A program made the position numbers and the translations under genes. The notes under the pieces were generated by a model. It did not search any database. It had not been told where the DNA came from and worked only from the letters and a program-made list of their open reading frames with translations. From positions 267,456,377-267,520,376 of the forward strand of contig NC_053391.1 in assembly GCF_905171765.1 (NCBI RefSeq): DNA of 64,000 nt, in the 5' to 3' direction. The stretch comes from Bufo bufo. Taxonomy: Eukaryota > Chordata > Amphibia > Anura > Bufonidae. Positions 45,519-56,239 of the stretch are shown in pieces. Each line of letters begins with the position of its first letter. The stretch's first letter is position 1.

Positions 45519-48500
45519 TCAAGGGCCCCTCCTCCGCGGAGTAAAGAATGGTTTCTGAGGGAAGCGTGCGTGGAAGGCTCGGAGCAAGGCAGGAGCATGG
45601 CATTCTGCGGAGGGAACCCAGGAACGCTCCTCTGGACCATAACCACGCCAATGGACCAAAAACTGCACCCGACCGCGGACCAGGCGTGAGTCCAGGATAT
45701 TGCTCACCTCATACTCCTCACGATTACCCACTTGGACCGGACGAGGCCGAGGAACCGAGGAAGTGAAACGATTACACACCAGTGGCTTCAACAGGGAGAC
45801 ATGAAACACGTTGGAGATCCGCATGCCAGGAGGAAGCGCAAGGGCATAGGCTACCGGGTTTACCCTGCGAAGCACTCGGAAGGGACCAACAAAGCGAGGC
45901 GCCAGCTTGGGAGTGGGCACTCGAAGGTTGAGGTTGCGGGTGAACAACCATACACGGTCTCCGACCTAGTAGGAAGGAGCAGGCGCTCGTCTGCGATCAG
46001 CCTGGAGTCTCTGGCGCTGCGCAGAGACCTCAAGGGACTTCTGGATCAGTACCCAAGAAGCACGTAGGACGGAAAGGTGATCCTCCACAGCCGGAATATC
46101 CTGGGGAGAGAATACCTCCGGTAACACGGCAGGTTGGAACCCATAATTGGCCATGAAGGGAGACGTCCCAGAGGAAGAGTTCACCGCCGTGTTCCTGGCA
46201 AACTCAGCCCAAGGCAGGAGGTCAACCCAATTGTCTTGGTGATCGGAGACATAGCAACGAAGGAATTGCTCCAAGGCCTGATTTGATCGTTCTGCGGCCC
46301 CATTGGACTGAGGGTGGTAGGCCGAGGAGAAGGAGAGATGAATCCCCAACTGGGAGCAAAAGGCGCGCCAGAACCTGGACACAAACTGACTCCCCCGATC
46401 CGACACAATCTCCTTGGGCAAACCGTGCAACCGGAAGACCTCCCTGGCAAAAATCGTGGCCAACTCTTGTGCAGAGGGTAACTTCTTGAGAGGAACACAG
46501 TGGCACATTTTGGAAAACCGATCCACAATCATGAGAATGACCGTATGGCCTCGGGATGCAGGGAGGTCCACAATGAAATCCATCCCCAGGTGTGACCATG
46601 GGCGCTCCCCGGTGGCTATGGGTTGCAGAAGGCCCAACGGAAGGTGCCGAGGGGACTTACTCTGGGCACAAACGGAGCATGCCGCTACATATGCGGCGAT
46701 GTCGGAACGTAGGGAAGGCCACCAGAACAGACGTGAAACAGCCCAGGACAGCTGATTCTTTCCAGGATGCCCCGCGGTCTTGGAGTTATGGTAGGTTCGC
46801 AACAACCGAGTGCGCAACTCCTCAGGCACAAAACATCTGCCGTTGGGTCTCCCAGAGGGAGCACCATATTGAGCCGCCAAAATCTGCTCACCCAGGGGAG
46901 AGGTCAGGCTGGTGCGAATGGCGGCCAAGATCTGATTCGGAGGTATGACCGAAGTCGGAATCGACTCCTCCCTGGACAGCTCGGAGTACTGCCGTGATAA
47001 GGCATCCGCCCTGATGTTCTTAGAACCGGGTAGGTAGGAGACCACGTAATTAAAACGTGACAAGAACAGAGCCCATCTGGCCTGACGTGGTGTCAATCTC
47101 TTGGCCTCAGAAAGGTAGGTCAGATTCTTGTGGTCTGTCAGGATGAGGACCGGAACCACCGAACCCTCGAGCAAGTGCCTCCATTCTTTAAGGGCCTGCA
47201 CGATGGCCAATAACTCCCTGTCACCAATCTGATAGTTGCACTCCGCGGAAGACAGTTTCCGGGAGTAAAACCCACAAGGAAGCAGAGGACCCTCTGGTGT
47301 TCTACGCTGAGACAGAAGGGCGCCTACTCCCGTCTCAGACGCGTCCACCTCGAGGACAAAGGGCAACCCAGGGTTGGGATGCGACAGAATCGGAGCCGAC
47401 ACAAAGGCGGACTTTAGAGCCTCAAAAGCTCGGATGGCCTCGAGCGGCCAGACCTGGGAATTACTGCCCTTCCTGGTCAGATCCGTGAGAGGCTTGGCTA
47501 GCATGGAAAAGTCCCTGATGAACTTCCGATAATAATTGGCGAAGCCCAAAAAGCGCTGCAGGGAACGAAGACCACTGGGCTGGGGCCACTGTAAGACAGC
47601 CGAAACCTTCTCAGGATCCATGGAGAACCCCTCAGCGGAAATGATGTAACCTAAGAAGGTTACCTGGGATCGGTGAAATTCGCATTTCTCAAGCTTACCG
47701 AACAGCTTGTTCTCTCGTAACCGTTGCAACACTCGTCTGACATCCAGAATGTGGGCCTCCATGGATTCAGAATATACCAAGATGTCATCCAAATAGACCA
47801 CCACACACTGCTGCAACAGGTCACGGAAAACATCGTTGATGAATTCCTGAAAGACTGCGGGCGCATTGCACAACCCAAAGGGCATAACCAAGGATTCATA
47901 ATGACCGGTCCTGGTGTTAAACGCGGTCTTCCACTCATCGCCCGCCTTGATCCTTACCAGGTTATATGCCGCCCTCAGGTCGAGTTTGGTAAAGACCGTG
48001 GCCCCTTTAAGGCGATCGAACAGCTCGGAAATCAAGGGTATCGGGTAAGCGTTCTTGATCGTGATGCGATTGAGACCCCTGTAATCGATGCAAGGCCTCA
48101 ACTCACCGCCCTTCTTTTTCACAAAGAAAAATCCAGCCCCTGCCGGGGACGAGGATTTGCGAATGTGTCCGCGTGAAAGCGCCTCCCTCACGTACTCCTC
48201 CATGGCCTCATTCTCCGCTACCGACAGTGGATAGACTTTGCCACGAGGAGGAACGGCACCAGATTGTAACTCTATGGCACAATCGTATGGGCGGTGCGGA
48301 GGTAGGGCAACCGCGCGCACCTTATCGAATACATCCTGGTACTCCTCGTATTCAGGAGGCAACAGAGAGTCCAAAGAAGTACACAGCAACTTGACAGACC
48401 CATGGATGCAACTAGCCCCACACTGCGGTGACCACGAGAGGATCTCGGCCGATCTCCAATCGAAAGTCGGATTATGCTTCTGGAGCCAGGGGTACCCCAA

Positions 48501-48920
48501 GACCACTGAGTAGTGTGGAGACGAAATAACCTGGAGGCAGACCGACTCTCTGTGAACGGCACCAATGGCTTTCCCCACTGGAAGGGTCTCATGAGTCACG
48601 TGTGGCGGCAGAAGGGGTCTGCCGTCTATCGCCTCAAGAGCCAGTGGGGAACCTCGAGCCTGCAGAGGAATGGAATTGGCGGCAGCGAACACATTATCAA
48701 TGAACAAACCACCAGCACCAGAGTCCACCAACGCCTGGGTCGTCACCGAGCCCCCGACCCAGGAGAGGACAACAGTGATCAGTGGTTTGTCAACACGGGA
48801 AACCGGGGACGAGGAGACTCCACCCAAGATCTGCCCCCGACAGGATCTCAGGTGCGAGCGTTTCCCGGACGGTTCGGACATGCCAACCGAAAATGCCCAC
48901 CGAGACCACAGTACATGCAT
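45519..48920 (-). pseudogene. pol: Gypsy3 pol: protease, RT, RNase H, integrase, chromodomain; one nonsense codon
   Basis: The open frame runs from 48920 to a TAG at 45966-45968 and resumes in the same frame to 45519. Numbered from 48920: protease LVDSGAGG near 65, RT with [13 protein letters not shown] and VVYLDDILVYS near 375, RNase H LEVDASETGVGALLSQ and TDHKNLTYL, integrase zinc region near 715-760, catalytic Asp in MDFIVDLP near 780, Asp in SDRGSQF near 838, Glu in AAERSNQ near 875. After the stop come the GPF/Y-like region and a chromodomain (NILDSRLVRGRVQFLVHWRG). The methionine at 48920 is not the real start: pol is in the -1 frame relative to gag and overlaps it by 73 bp, so it is probably made as a Gag-Pol fusion. 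The TAG probably derives from a glutamine codon. Confidence 0.93.
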
Positions 48921-49849
48921 CGGCCCTCGCGTCTCCGGAGTACCCTCTCCCCCTCGGACAGGCGAGCAAACCCCAGCTGCATGGGTTCACCCCCAGACAA
49001 GTCATCCCCAGGAGGCGTGGGAGGAGAGGGAGGCACGGGTGGGACAGCAAACGTAGGCGCCAATCTGTTAGAAAACCTCCGCAGGCTCTCCTTAAAGGAA
49101 GGTCTCTCCCTGAGTCTGGTGTCAATCAAAATCAGGAAAGAAATAAGAGACTCGAGCTCCACTGGTAGGTCCTTAGCTGCAACCTCATCCTTCAAGGCAT
49201 CCGAGAGACCATGAGAGAAAGCAGCGACCAGAGCCTCATTATTCCAGCCCACCTCTGCTGCCAGGGTACGAAACTCAATGGCGTATTCAGCTACGGATCG
49301 TGAACCCTGTCTGATGGACATAAGGAGCTTCGCAGCAGAGGCAGCACGAGCCGGCACATCGAAAACCTTCCGAAGAGAAGCAACAAAACCGGAAAACTCG
49401 GCAACCACCGGATTGTTGTTCTCCCATAAAGGGCTGGCCCAGGCCAAGGCCTTGTCCGAGAGCAGCGAGATCAAGAAGCCCACCTTTGATCTCTCAGTGG
49501 GAAAGGCATGTGGCAGCAACTCGAAATAAATGCCCACCTGGTTAAGGAAACCTCGGCACTGAGTTGGCTCTCCCCCAAAGCGCTGTGGAAGAGGGGCAGA
49601 ACCGGTCATACCCCGAAACACCGCAGGTGCAACAACAGGTGTCGGGGTAGACTCTGGCGCAACAACCGGAGCGGCAGTAGGAGCGGGCCCAGGAGCGACA
49701 ACCGACCCATCGGCAACGGGAGCGAAATGAGCCGTGCGTTCAAGCAGGGTTTGCAACGCCACAGCGAACCGACCCAACAGATGATCCTGCTGATCAAGTC
49801 TGGCAACCAGCGTGGGTAGCGAGGATGGCCCTGTACCGTCAGAATTCAT
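48848..49849 (-). CDS. gag: Gypsy3 gag
   Basis: An intact 333-residue frame begins MNSDGTGPSSLPTLVARLDQ 13 bp after the 5' LTR. After a proline/alanine-rich stretch come the retrotransposon gag core (LISLLSDKALAWASPLWE, then RSVAEYAIEFRTLA, then LIDTRLRERP) and a CCHC zinc knuckle near the end (CMYCGLGGHFRLAC, about residue 310). Gag assembles the particle and binds RNA. Before its stop at 48848-48850 lies the GGGAAAC heptamer in the right phase for -1 slippage into pol. No defect is seen. Confidence 0.93.
   Translation of the reverse strand: MNSDGTGPSSLPTLVARLDQQDHLLGRFAVALQTLLERTAHFAPVADGSVVAPGPAPTAAPVVAPESTPTPVVAPAVFRGMTGSAPLPQRFGGEPTQCRGFLNQVGIYFELLPHAFPTERSKVGFLISLLSDKALAWASPLWENNNPVVAEFSGFVASLRKVFDVPARAASAAKLLMSIRQGSRSVAEYAIEFRTLAAEVGWNNEALVAAFSHGLSDALKDEVAAKDLPVELESLISFLILIDTRLRERPSFKESLRRFSNRLAPTFAVPPVPPSPPTPPGDDLSGGEPMQLGFARLSEGERVLRRREGRCMYCGLGGHFRLACPNRPGNART
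48860..48866 (-). promoter_or_regulatory. Candidate -1 ribosomal frameshift site, Gypsy3 gag/pol
   Basis: GGGAAAC on the minus strand, with gag codons GGA AAC, fits the X XXY YYZ rule. It lies in the 73-bp gag/pol overlap, about 10 bases before the gag stop. After slippage the frame reads GKRSHLRSC, the pol frame. GC-rich sequence follows that could fold; I did not model it. Confidence 0.7.
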
Positions 49850-49850
49850 G

Positions 49851-49860
49851 GCTTGGTCCT
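49851..49860 (-). promoter_or_regulatory. Gypsy3 self-priming primer-binding site
   Basis: AGGACCAAGC on the minus strand, two bases after the 5' LTR, is exactly complementary to GCTTGGTCCT in the LTR (minus strand, about 50153-50144), about 30 bp downstream of the TATATATA box near 50180. Confidence 0.75.
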
Positions 49861-49862
49861 AA

Positions 49863-50319
49863 TGTCACGGAACCATGAACCAGACGTACAACAAGGGATA
49901 AGTGAAAATAAGAAGGCTTTATTGAAAATAAAGCTGTAAAGCAAAAGTCCAAACGGATGGCGAAACCGAAGCAGAGTCTTTGCGAAGCCAGAGGTCAGGA
50001 ACCAGAAGGGTAGTCAGACGAAGCCAGGATCAGGAACCAGCAGGGTAGTCGGACGAAACCAGGATCAGGAACCAGCAGGGTAGTCGGACGAAACCAGGAT
50101 CAGGAACCAGAAGCAGCAGCAGTCTAGAAGCATGTGAACACAGGAGGACCAAGCAAGGAACTGAAGCCACAGACCTCCTATATATATGAGCTGGGCATCC
50201 AGCTCCTCCCAGGGGGAAGGAGGAGCCGCAGGGTGGGAGGCTACAAGAAACCCAGAAACCAAGATGGCCGCCAGCACATGTCAAACGAAGGAGAACAGCA
50301 AGAAGGTAAGACCATGACA
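49863..50319 (-). repeat. Gypsy3 5' LTR
   Basis: Minus-strand 5' LTR, 457 bp, with TATATATA near 50180. It contains short tandem repeats of GAACCAGCAGGGTAGTCGGA (about 50030-50110). Confidence 0.92.
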
Positions 50320-50324
50320 GCCCC

Positions 50325-50744
50325 TTAGTGCCAATTGGGCATCGTTTAAATGCCACGGGTTACCTGAGCATTGTTTCTGACCATGTCCATCCCTCCATGA
50401 CCACCATGTACCCATCCTCTGATGGCTACTTCCAGCAGGATAATGCACCATGTCACAAAGCTCGAATCATTTCAAATTGGTTTCTTGAACATAACAATGA
50501 GTTCACTGTACTAAAATGGCCCCCACAGTCACCAGATCTCAACCCAATAGAGCATCTTTGGGATGTGGTGGAACGGGAGCTTCGTGCCCTGGATGTGCAT
50601 ACCTCAAATCTCCATCAACTGCAAGATGCTATCCTATCAATATGGGCCAACATTTCTAAAGAATGCTATCAGCACCTTGTTGAATCAATGCCACGTAGAA
50701 TTAAGGCAGTTCTGAAGGCAAAAGGGGGTCCAACACCGTATTAG
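50325..50744 (+). pseudogene. Tc1-like transposase, C-terminal half
   Basis: Continues the N-terminal half in frame once Gypsy3 is removed. It holds QQDNAPCHKA (second Asp) and NPIEHLWDVV (Glu), with 36 residues between them, and ends KAKGGPTPY. This spacing (DD36E) differs from the DD34E of the two Tc1-type elements at 11656 and 32909, so it represents a separate lineage. Confidence 0.9.
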
Positions 50745-50778
50745 TTTGGTGTTCCTAATAATTCTTTAGGTGAGTGTA

Positions 50779-50810
50779 TATATATATATATATATATAAA
50801 TATATATATA
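50779..50810. repeat. TA microsatellite
   Basis: A TA-dinucleotide run between two Tc1-type elements, both of which target TA. Confidence 0.9.
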
Positions 50811-51155
50811 CAGTACAGACCAAAAGTTTGGACACACCTTCTCATTCAAAGAGTTTTCTTTATTTTCATGACTATGAAAATTGTAGATTCACACTGAAGG
50901 CATAGCAAAACCATTTTAGGGGACTACCTCTTGAAGCTCATCAAGAGAATGCCAAGAGTGTGCAAAGCAGTAATCAAAGCAAAAGGTGGCTACTTTGAAG
51001 AACCTAGAATATGACATATTTTCAGTTGTTTCACACTTGATTGTTATGTATATAATTCCACATGTGTTAATTCATAGTTTTGATGCCTTCATAGTCATGA
51101 AAATAAAGAAAACTCTTTGAATGAGAAGGTGTGTCCAAACTTTTGGTCTGTACTG
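50811..51155 (+). mobile_element. Internally deleted Tc1-like element (345 bp)
   Basis: TA at 50809-50810 and 51156-51157. The ends CAGTACAGACCAAAAGTTTG pair over about 60 bp. Between them only a transposase tail survives (about 50925-51010), reading LLKLIKRMPRVCKAVIKAKG and ending EEPRI. Confidence 0.85.
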
Positions 51156-51157
51156 TA

Positions 51158-51647
51158 TATATATATTATACATAAATACACACGTGCGTGTGTGTTTGTG
51201 CTTTAGGGTGCACACCCTAATGCAATAGGCTGCGCACGCCTATGTATACAACAGAATAAAGTTTCAAAGATAGATGAGATAGGCATAGGCAGATTCATTA
51301 GGCTCAGCGCGCCGCTCAGGCTGCCTCAAGTCACCCGGCTGCACAGGGGGCGTGACTGACTGGTGGTGTCACTGGTGTGTGAGAGCGGCGGCGGGTAGCG
51401 CAGCGGCAGCTGCAGATACCATAGGCGAGGCTCGAGCTGACTGATTGTGTCTGAGTCAGACAGACACAGACAGCCGCGCCCGCCAGTAAGATTAGATCAG
51501 AATCTGATTTGATTCAGTCATTCAGATCAGAGTTAGACCGTAGACGCACACGCACTTTGGCAGCCAGCAGCAGCAGGAGACGTGGTCAGGACAGGTCAGG
51601 GCGCCAAAATGTAGCTTTGCTTGTGTTGGCAAAAATCCTTGCACCGG
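51158..51647. other. Unassigned stretch, GC-rich in the second half
   Basis: No coding evidence. The end (AGGGCGCCAAAATGTAGCTT, about 51598) looks like part of an interspersed repeat, but I cannot name it. Confidence 0.3.
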
Positions 51648-53375
51648 CCCTGGGTGTATGCTGTGACACTGTTGCCACACTTGCGGTTGCCCACGGCAAC
51701 GTGTTGCTGTGAGAGCATGCGGTGGCACTGTCTCAGCCTTCTGGGTGATTGCCGCAACATGGTTGCCACGCATGCTGTTGCCGGTGGTTACGTGTTTGGT
51801 ATGCTTGTGTGTGCACTTCCCCTTTAAGTTGTAGCCTCCCTCTGTCTGGTGCTGTAAGGGTTAACTCCCTGACTGGGTGTGGACAGTATGGCCACAAAGG
51901 CTCCTTGCTTGGAGCCTTTGGAAGAGGGCCCAGCATGTGTCGCCTGCCGTTTTTCTGGCGCACATGCTTATCCTCCGGAGGGAGGGTGAAAGGTTAGACG
52001 CTGTTAACAGTGCGGTTCCCTGTGACTGTTGGTTGCAGTAGGTGTGAACCGTCACTTGTGTTTGTGTTTCTTCACGTCCATTTCTCAGTGGTTCAGGTGC
52101 TTGTGTTGTGTGCCTTTGGTGTACTGGCTGTGTGCTGGTTGGGAATGCTTGCTGGCAGCGACCTTGTGTGATCTGGGTCTGAGGTGGACACAGTGTTCAG
52201 TGTGGTCTCTCTGAGCTGTATGGCTGCTGGCTGCCTGGTTTCTTGGTGGTTCCGGGGGATGGCAGCAGTCTTTTAGAGACTTGCTTGCACTGACGCCGAT
52301 CCTGTTACTTTCCCGTACCCACCCGCCCTGTTATTTTTTGGTTGTTCTGTTTAGTTCCCCTTTTTTTCTTGTTGGGGGGGCTTTGAGGGGTGGGAGTGTC
52401 ACAGCCTATGGTGTACGCTGTACACACTTGCGGTTGCCCGCGACAATGTGTTGCTGTGAGAGCATGCGGTGGCAGTGTCTCGGCCTTCTGGGTGATTGCC
52501 GTGACATGGTTACCACGCATGCTGTTGCCGGTGGATACGTGTTTGGTATGCTTGTGTGTGCACTTCCCCTTTAAGTTGTAGCCTCCCTCTGTCTGGTGCT
52601 GTAAGGGTTAACTCCCTGACTGGGTGTGGTCACTTGGCTTATATCTTCTGTGGTTTCCTGGCTGGAGTCAGTTGTACTTCTGCTGTTGTTGGTGCTGGAG
52701 CTCTGCTCCAGTCCAGGGTGTTCCATCTGTCCAGTGAGGGCCACCCTTGTGGTCATCAATGTTATCCCGGTGTCTCCTTCCCTTCCTGTCCCTATTTGTA
52801 TGGAGTGGGTTATGTTCAGGGAGTTTGTATGTCTAGTTTGGTGTTACTTGTCTGGTGGTGTTTGGTGTTCAGCATGTTTACTAGACATTCCCCTGTCTCA
52901 TGTTTATTGCAGCTATGGGTGTCTTGGGTTCCTGTGTGGTTTGGGGTGTGTGCTGTGTCCTTTAATGTTCGTGTGGACAGCAACATTACTGCACGGGTTC
53001 CCGTCGTTGTGTCTGTGGCAGGTAAGTGTGTTATTAGTTTCGCTTACCTGCCATCTCCTTATGCTGTATGTGTTCCCCCCCCTCCTTGCAGCCTGGCCTC
53101 AGATAGAGACTCCTGTTCCTCCATGACTAGGATGAACAGGTCGTCTTTTCCCTGCTCCTTTGTGAGGGATTACCAGGGCGACTTAGGATCTCTAGAAATC
53201 CTGAGTATGAGTCGTCCTACCATCGGGGTCCGCTCATACGGTGAGGAGTCAGGGAGAGGATTAGGGACGCTGTAGAAGGTGACCTGCTCCCTAATTACTC
53301 CTTTTGGCCAGGCTGATCCCCTTTTACCCTTTGACACCGCATGGTGGGGGGTTTCCCCCACTCCCCGTCATGACA
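51648..53375 (+). repeat. LTR-type element remnant: partial 5' LTR, short interior, full 3' LTR
   Basis: 52397-53375 begins TGTCACAGCC after a purine tract (GAGGGGTGGGAG) and ends GTCATGACA, so it looks like a 979-bp LTR. 51648-51888 is a diverged direct copy of 52410-52630, lacking the first dozen bases and cut after about 240 bp. About 500 bp of non-coding sequence lie between. No gag or pol was seen. A 239-residue frame here (52556-53275) is not protein-like. Confidence 0.55.
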
Positions 53376-53950
53376 CACATCCCTCCATTACCGCTTGTAG
53401 AGCGGATACGCTACGTTCGAATTTGGTAAGGAGTTATCTGGAACCTAAGCCCCGACAGATTATTTCTGGGGATAGGGGTCCACAGTGGGGTTTTAAACCC
53501 TGCAGGCAATGTGTAGCATGCGCTAATATGGAACGAGCAAGTGATTTCACGGACTCTGGAGGTATGAAAACATTTAAAATTACACACCACATTACCTGTT
53601 CGATCTCCGAAGTGATTTATTACGCTACCTGTCCGTGTCCAAAGATTTATATTGGACTGATGACCTGTGAACTAAAAATCCGGGTGCGGGAGCATGTAAG
53701 GGACATCATCGCAGCAGAGAACACAGATGATTGGGAAGATTTAAAACCTATTGCAAAAGATTTCAGGATCTGCCATGCGTGCAACCCTAGATTTTTGAAG
53801 GTGAGGGGAATTGACTGCATTAGAATGGATCTTAGAGCAGGGGATATATCCAAGAAATTATCTCAGAAAGAGAGCTGCTAGATCTGGACACTGGGGACTC
53901 TTCGTCCCTCAGGCCTTAATGAAAATCTGGGTTTCTCTGCGTTTCTCTTA
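53376..53950 (+). pseudogene. PLE4 GIY-YIG endonuclease
   Basis: The frame starts HPSITACRADTLRSNLVRSY, the linker after the RT in PLEs, then a cysteine group (CRQCVACANM), the nuclease core VIYYATCPCPKIYIGLMT with its arginine helix KIRVREHVRD, and, after an in-frame TAG at 53879-53881, the closing LRPSGLNENLGFSAFL. The usual lysine after YIG is replaced by leucine. The LTR-type remnant ends at 53375, directly before this segment. By family and by its downstream terminal region it belongs to PLE4. Confidence 0.82.
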
Positions 53951-54395
53951 CCTTTTAGACCACTTGCTGTGGACCATCTGTTTTTAATTTCTGTGATAAT
54001 TTTTAATATTCTTTCTTTCTTCCTTTCATAGGTTGCATTAGGCCTGGTGATTCATCAGGCTCACTCTCGTAATTATCATCTTCTCATCATGTGTGTACAG
54101 TTTTTGTCGGCTGGGACCTTTTAATATGCACGCTTTATGTTAATTCATTGTTAATCTATTATTATATGTTATACTTATGTTACATGAGGTATGGCGTGTG
54201 TGAGGGCCGGGTGGACGACTCTGCCCATCCCGCCTCTTTTAATAGCCTATAGGGTGAGGTCATTTGTATATTAAGCTTGTATTGCACGTTAGGGTACTTC
54301 GGCGATGTATCAGTGAATATTAGTTTTTCCCCTTTGCGGTTATATTCACAAATTTTTCCCTCCCCCTCCCCTCCCTTCCCCCGCCCCACTCTTCC

Positions 54396-55888
54396 CTTTC
54401 CATCCATCCCCCATTGACATCCTGTATCACCATTCACTAATTTTGTCACCATTCATTATTTAAACCTTCAGAGTTTTTTTTGGCTCATGGTTCACGTATG
54501 CCACGCATACGGTATATATACAATTGTGGTGTATCACACTTCATTATGTATATGTTTTTATTGTATTTTTTATTATTATTTTTTTTTCTATTTATTCTTT
54601 TTTTTATTTTTTATTCTTTTTATGGATTAATTAAATCATCTTTCTAATTTTTTCCACTTTTTCACAAGCATTTTGACATCACACACAGTTTTCACGTATT
54701 ATTTATGAGTTATTTTTATTTTTATTTTACTCATTTATCACTTCACCCATGTAGATAGTACATGGATATAATGTTTGTATCATATTCACAACATACATTG
54801 AGATGAAACATCTGTTTTTTAAGTATTTATTTATGAAGGATGATCAATTACTTATGTCCTCTCATATGAATAATCATGGTTTTTCTGGTTTTATTATGGA
54901 ATATAGTTCACTATGCATTATGTATTTTATTGTGCAATCATGTATTATGAGATTATGTATTGCATATTTATTGTATACTGGTGTATTAGGTTAACAATAA
55001 TGTTCGCTGTGCATAATGAACATCTATATTGTACAATGCTGGGTCATAAGAATATATACTGTTCTTATAAATAGGAGGTGTTCAGGGGAAGGAATATATA
55101 TATATATATATATATATAGTTAATGTTAGAGATATGCCGAATATAGTCAGTAGAGGGAGCTTGTTCTCCCTGTTTTTCTTCTCCTGCGATGTGTGCACCC
55201 GATGTACGGGGCAGTGCGTGGCCTCTCCCACCTGGCGTCTTGACGTCGGCCCGCCACGCAGCGTGAGACATCACGTGTCATGGGCGGTACGAGGTGACGC
55301 CGGCTGGGGGGAGGATCGTGCGCTGTATCTTGTTCACCGGGTCTCTGCCGCCGAACATCCAGGTGATTAAAATAACTGATTACATTGTGAATGCAATCTG
55401 ATTGGTAGGAAGGTCTTTATAACCACATGATCCACGGTGATGGAGTTCCCCCCCGACGAAGGCACGCCGAAACGCGCGTTGGGGTAGCACCATCCTGGTT
55501 TGGGTACACTAGCTCTATAGGTGAGTCTATCCTGTTTTATGGCTATTACTCTTCTGTTGTCAGCAGTCTATAAGATTTTATGTCCCTGTTTTATGGGCGG
55601 CATATTTTATTGTGACATTTGTTTTTGGACTGCTGTGAACATGTTGTGGAGACTTTTTGTTCCTTATACATATATTGTTGTAATGCATGAGACTCAGCCA
55701 CATAGATAGATGTTTATAAACTGTTGGCTATTACAATATAACATGTAGCCAGTGTCCCACTGGGATGGTGTTTTTTTTTTTTTGCTGCTACCTTTTTTAA
55801 TTACAACGACTTTTATGTATGTACAAGTGTAACTCAATAAAGTATATCTTTGGTATTGGTACCTGTGAGCTTCAATTTTTGTAGGTCT
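54396..55888 (+). repeat. PLE4 3' terminal region (pseudo-LTR)
   Basis: Same sequence as 39676-41180, including AATAAAGTATATC near the end (about 55838). Its hammerhead motif at 55443-55490 has CCGACGA, losing the invariant U4. Confidence 0.75.
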
Positions 55889-56239
55889 GTTAAATTTAAA
55901 TGGTAGCAACATTGGAACTGGTTCAATTGCGCAGCATATGCATCAAAATACACTACTTACAAAAAGGATGTTTGGCTTTCGGGTGAAATTTATGGAAAAC
56001 ATAAGGGTTCATGCTACAGTGATTTTAGTATATCATGAAAGTAGAGCATTTGTAGAAGCATGCAATGGTGATTTTATCATCACAAACAATATATTGAAAC
56101 AAAAGCCAACAACAGTAGTGGGTATACCCCCACAAAAATGTCAGTGTCTTAATAACTTGTCATGTGGCCTTGAGCATTAATTACAGCTTGACAACGATGT
56201 TTCCTGCTGTTCACAAGTAAACTTATTGTCTGCTGTAAC

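Larger units (their letters stand above)
45051..50319 (-). mobile_element. Gypsy3: young chromodomain Gypsy/Ty3 retrotransposon
   Basis: LTRs 45051-45507 and 49863-50319 (457 bp each) differ at only about four positions by eye. GCCCC at 45046-45050 and 50320-50324 is the 5-bp target duplication. gag, pol and chromodomain are all present; one nonsense codon near the end of pol is the only clear defect. Confidence 0.95.
44282..50776 (+). mobile_element. Tc1/mariner transposon (DD36E spacing), split by Gypsy3
   Basis: TA at 44280-44281 and 50777-50778. The ends are CACTCACCTAAAGAATTATT and its reverse complement. Removing Gypsy3 and one GCCCC leaves an element of about 1.2-1.5 kb with a continuous transposase frame apart from one nonsense codon. 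Confidence 0.93.
38256..55888 (+). mobile_element. PLE4: near-complete Penelope-like element split by nested insertions
   Basis: Order: inverted terminal-region copy (38256-39665, minus), AT-rich spacer, 5' terminal region (about 39676-41298), N-terminal ORF (41338), RT (42133 to about 43730), nested insertions (about 43733-53375), GIY-YIG endonuclease (53376 to about 53950), and 3' terminal region (about 54396-55888). The 5' and 3' terminal regions are the same sequence (for example CCATTGACATCCTGTATCAC at 39690 and 54411). A TTTAAATG word at both outer junctions (about 38250, 55895) may be a target duplication. About 45 codons between RT and endonuclease are not seen. Confidence 0.75.

Noticed and set aside
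45732..49819. Many plus-strand frames of 70-233 residues opposite Gypsy3
   Set aside because: Antisense shadows of gag and pol; arginine- and proline-rich, with no start context or domain.
52556..53275. 239-residue open frame on the plus strand
   Set aside because: It lies within the LTR-like end, has low-complexity composition, overlaps other long frames on the same strand, and shows no domain.
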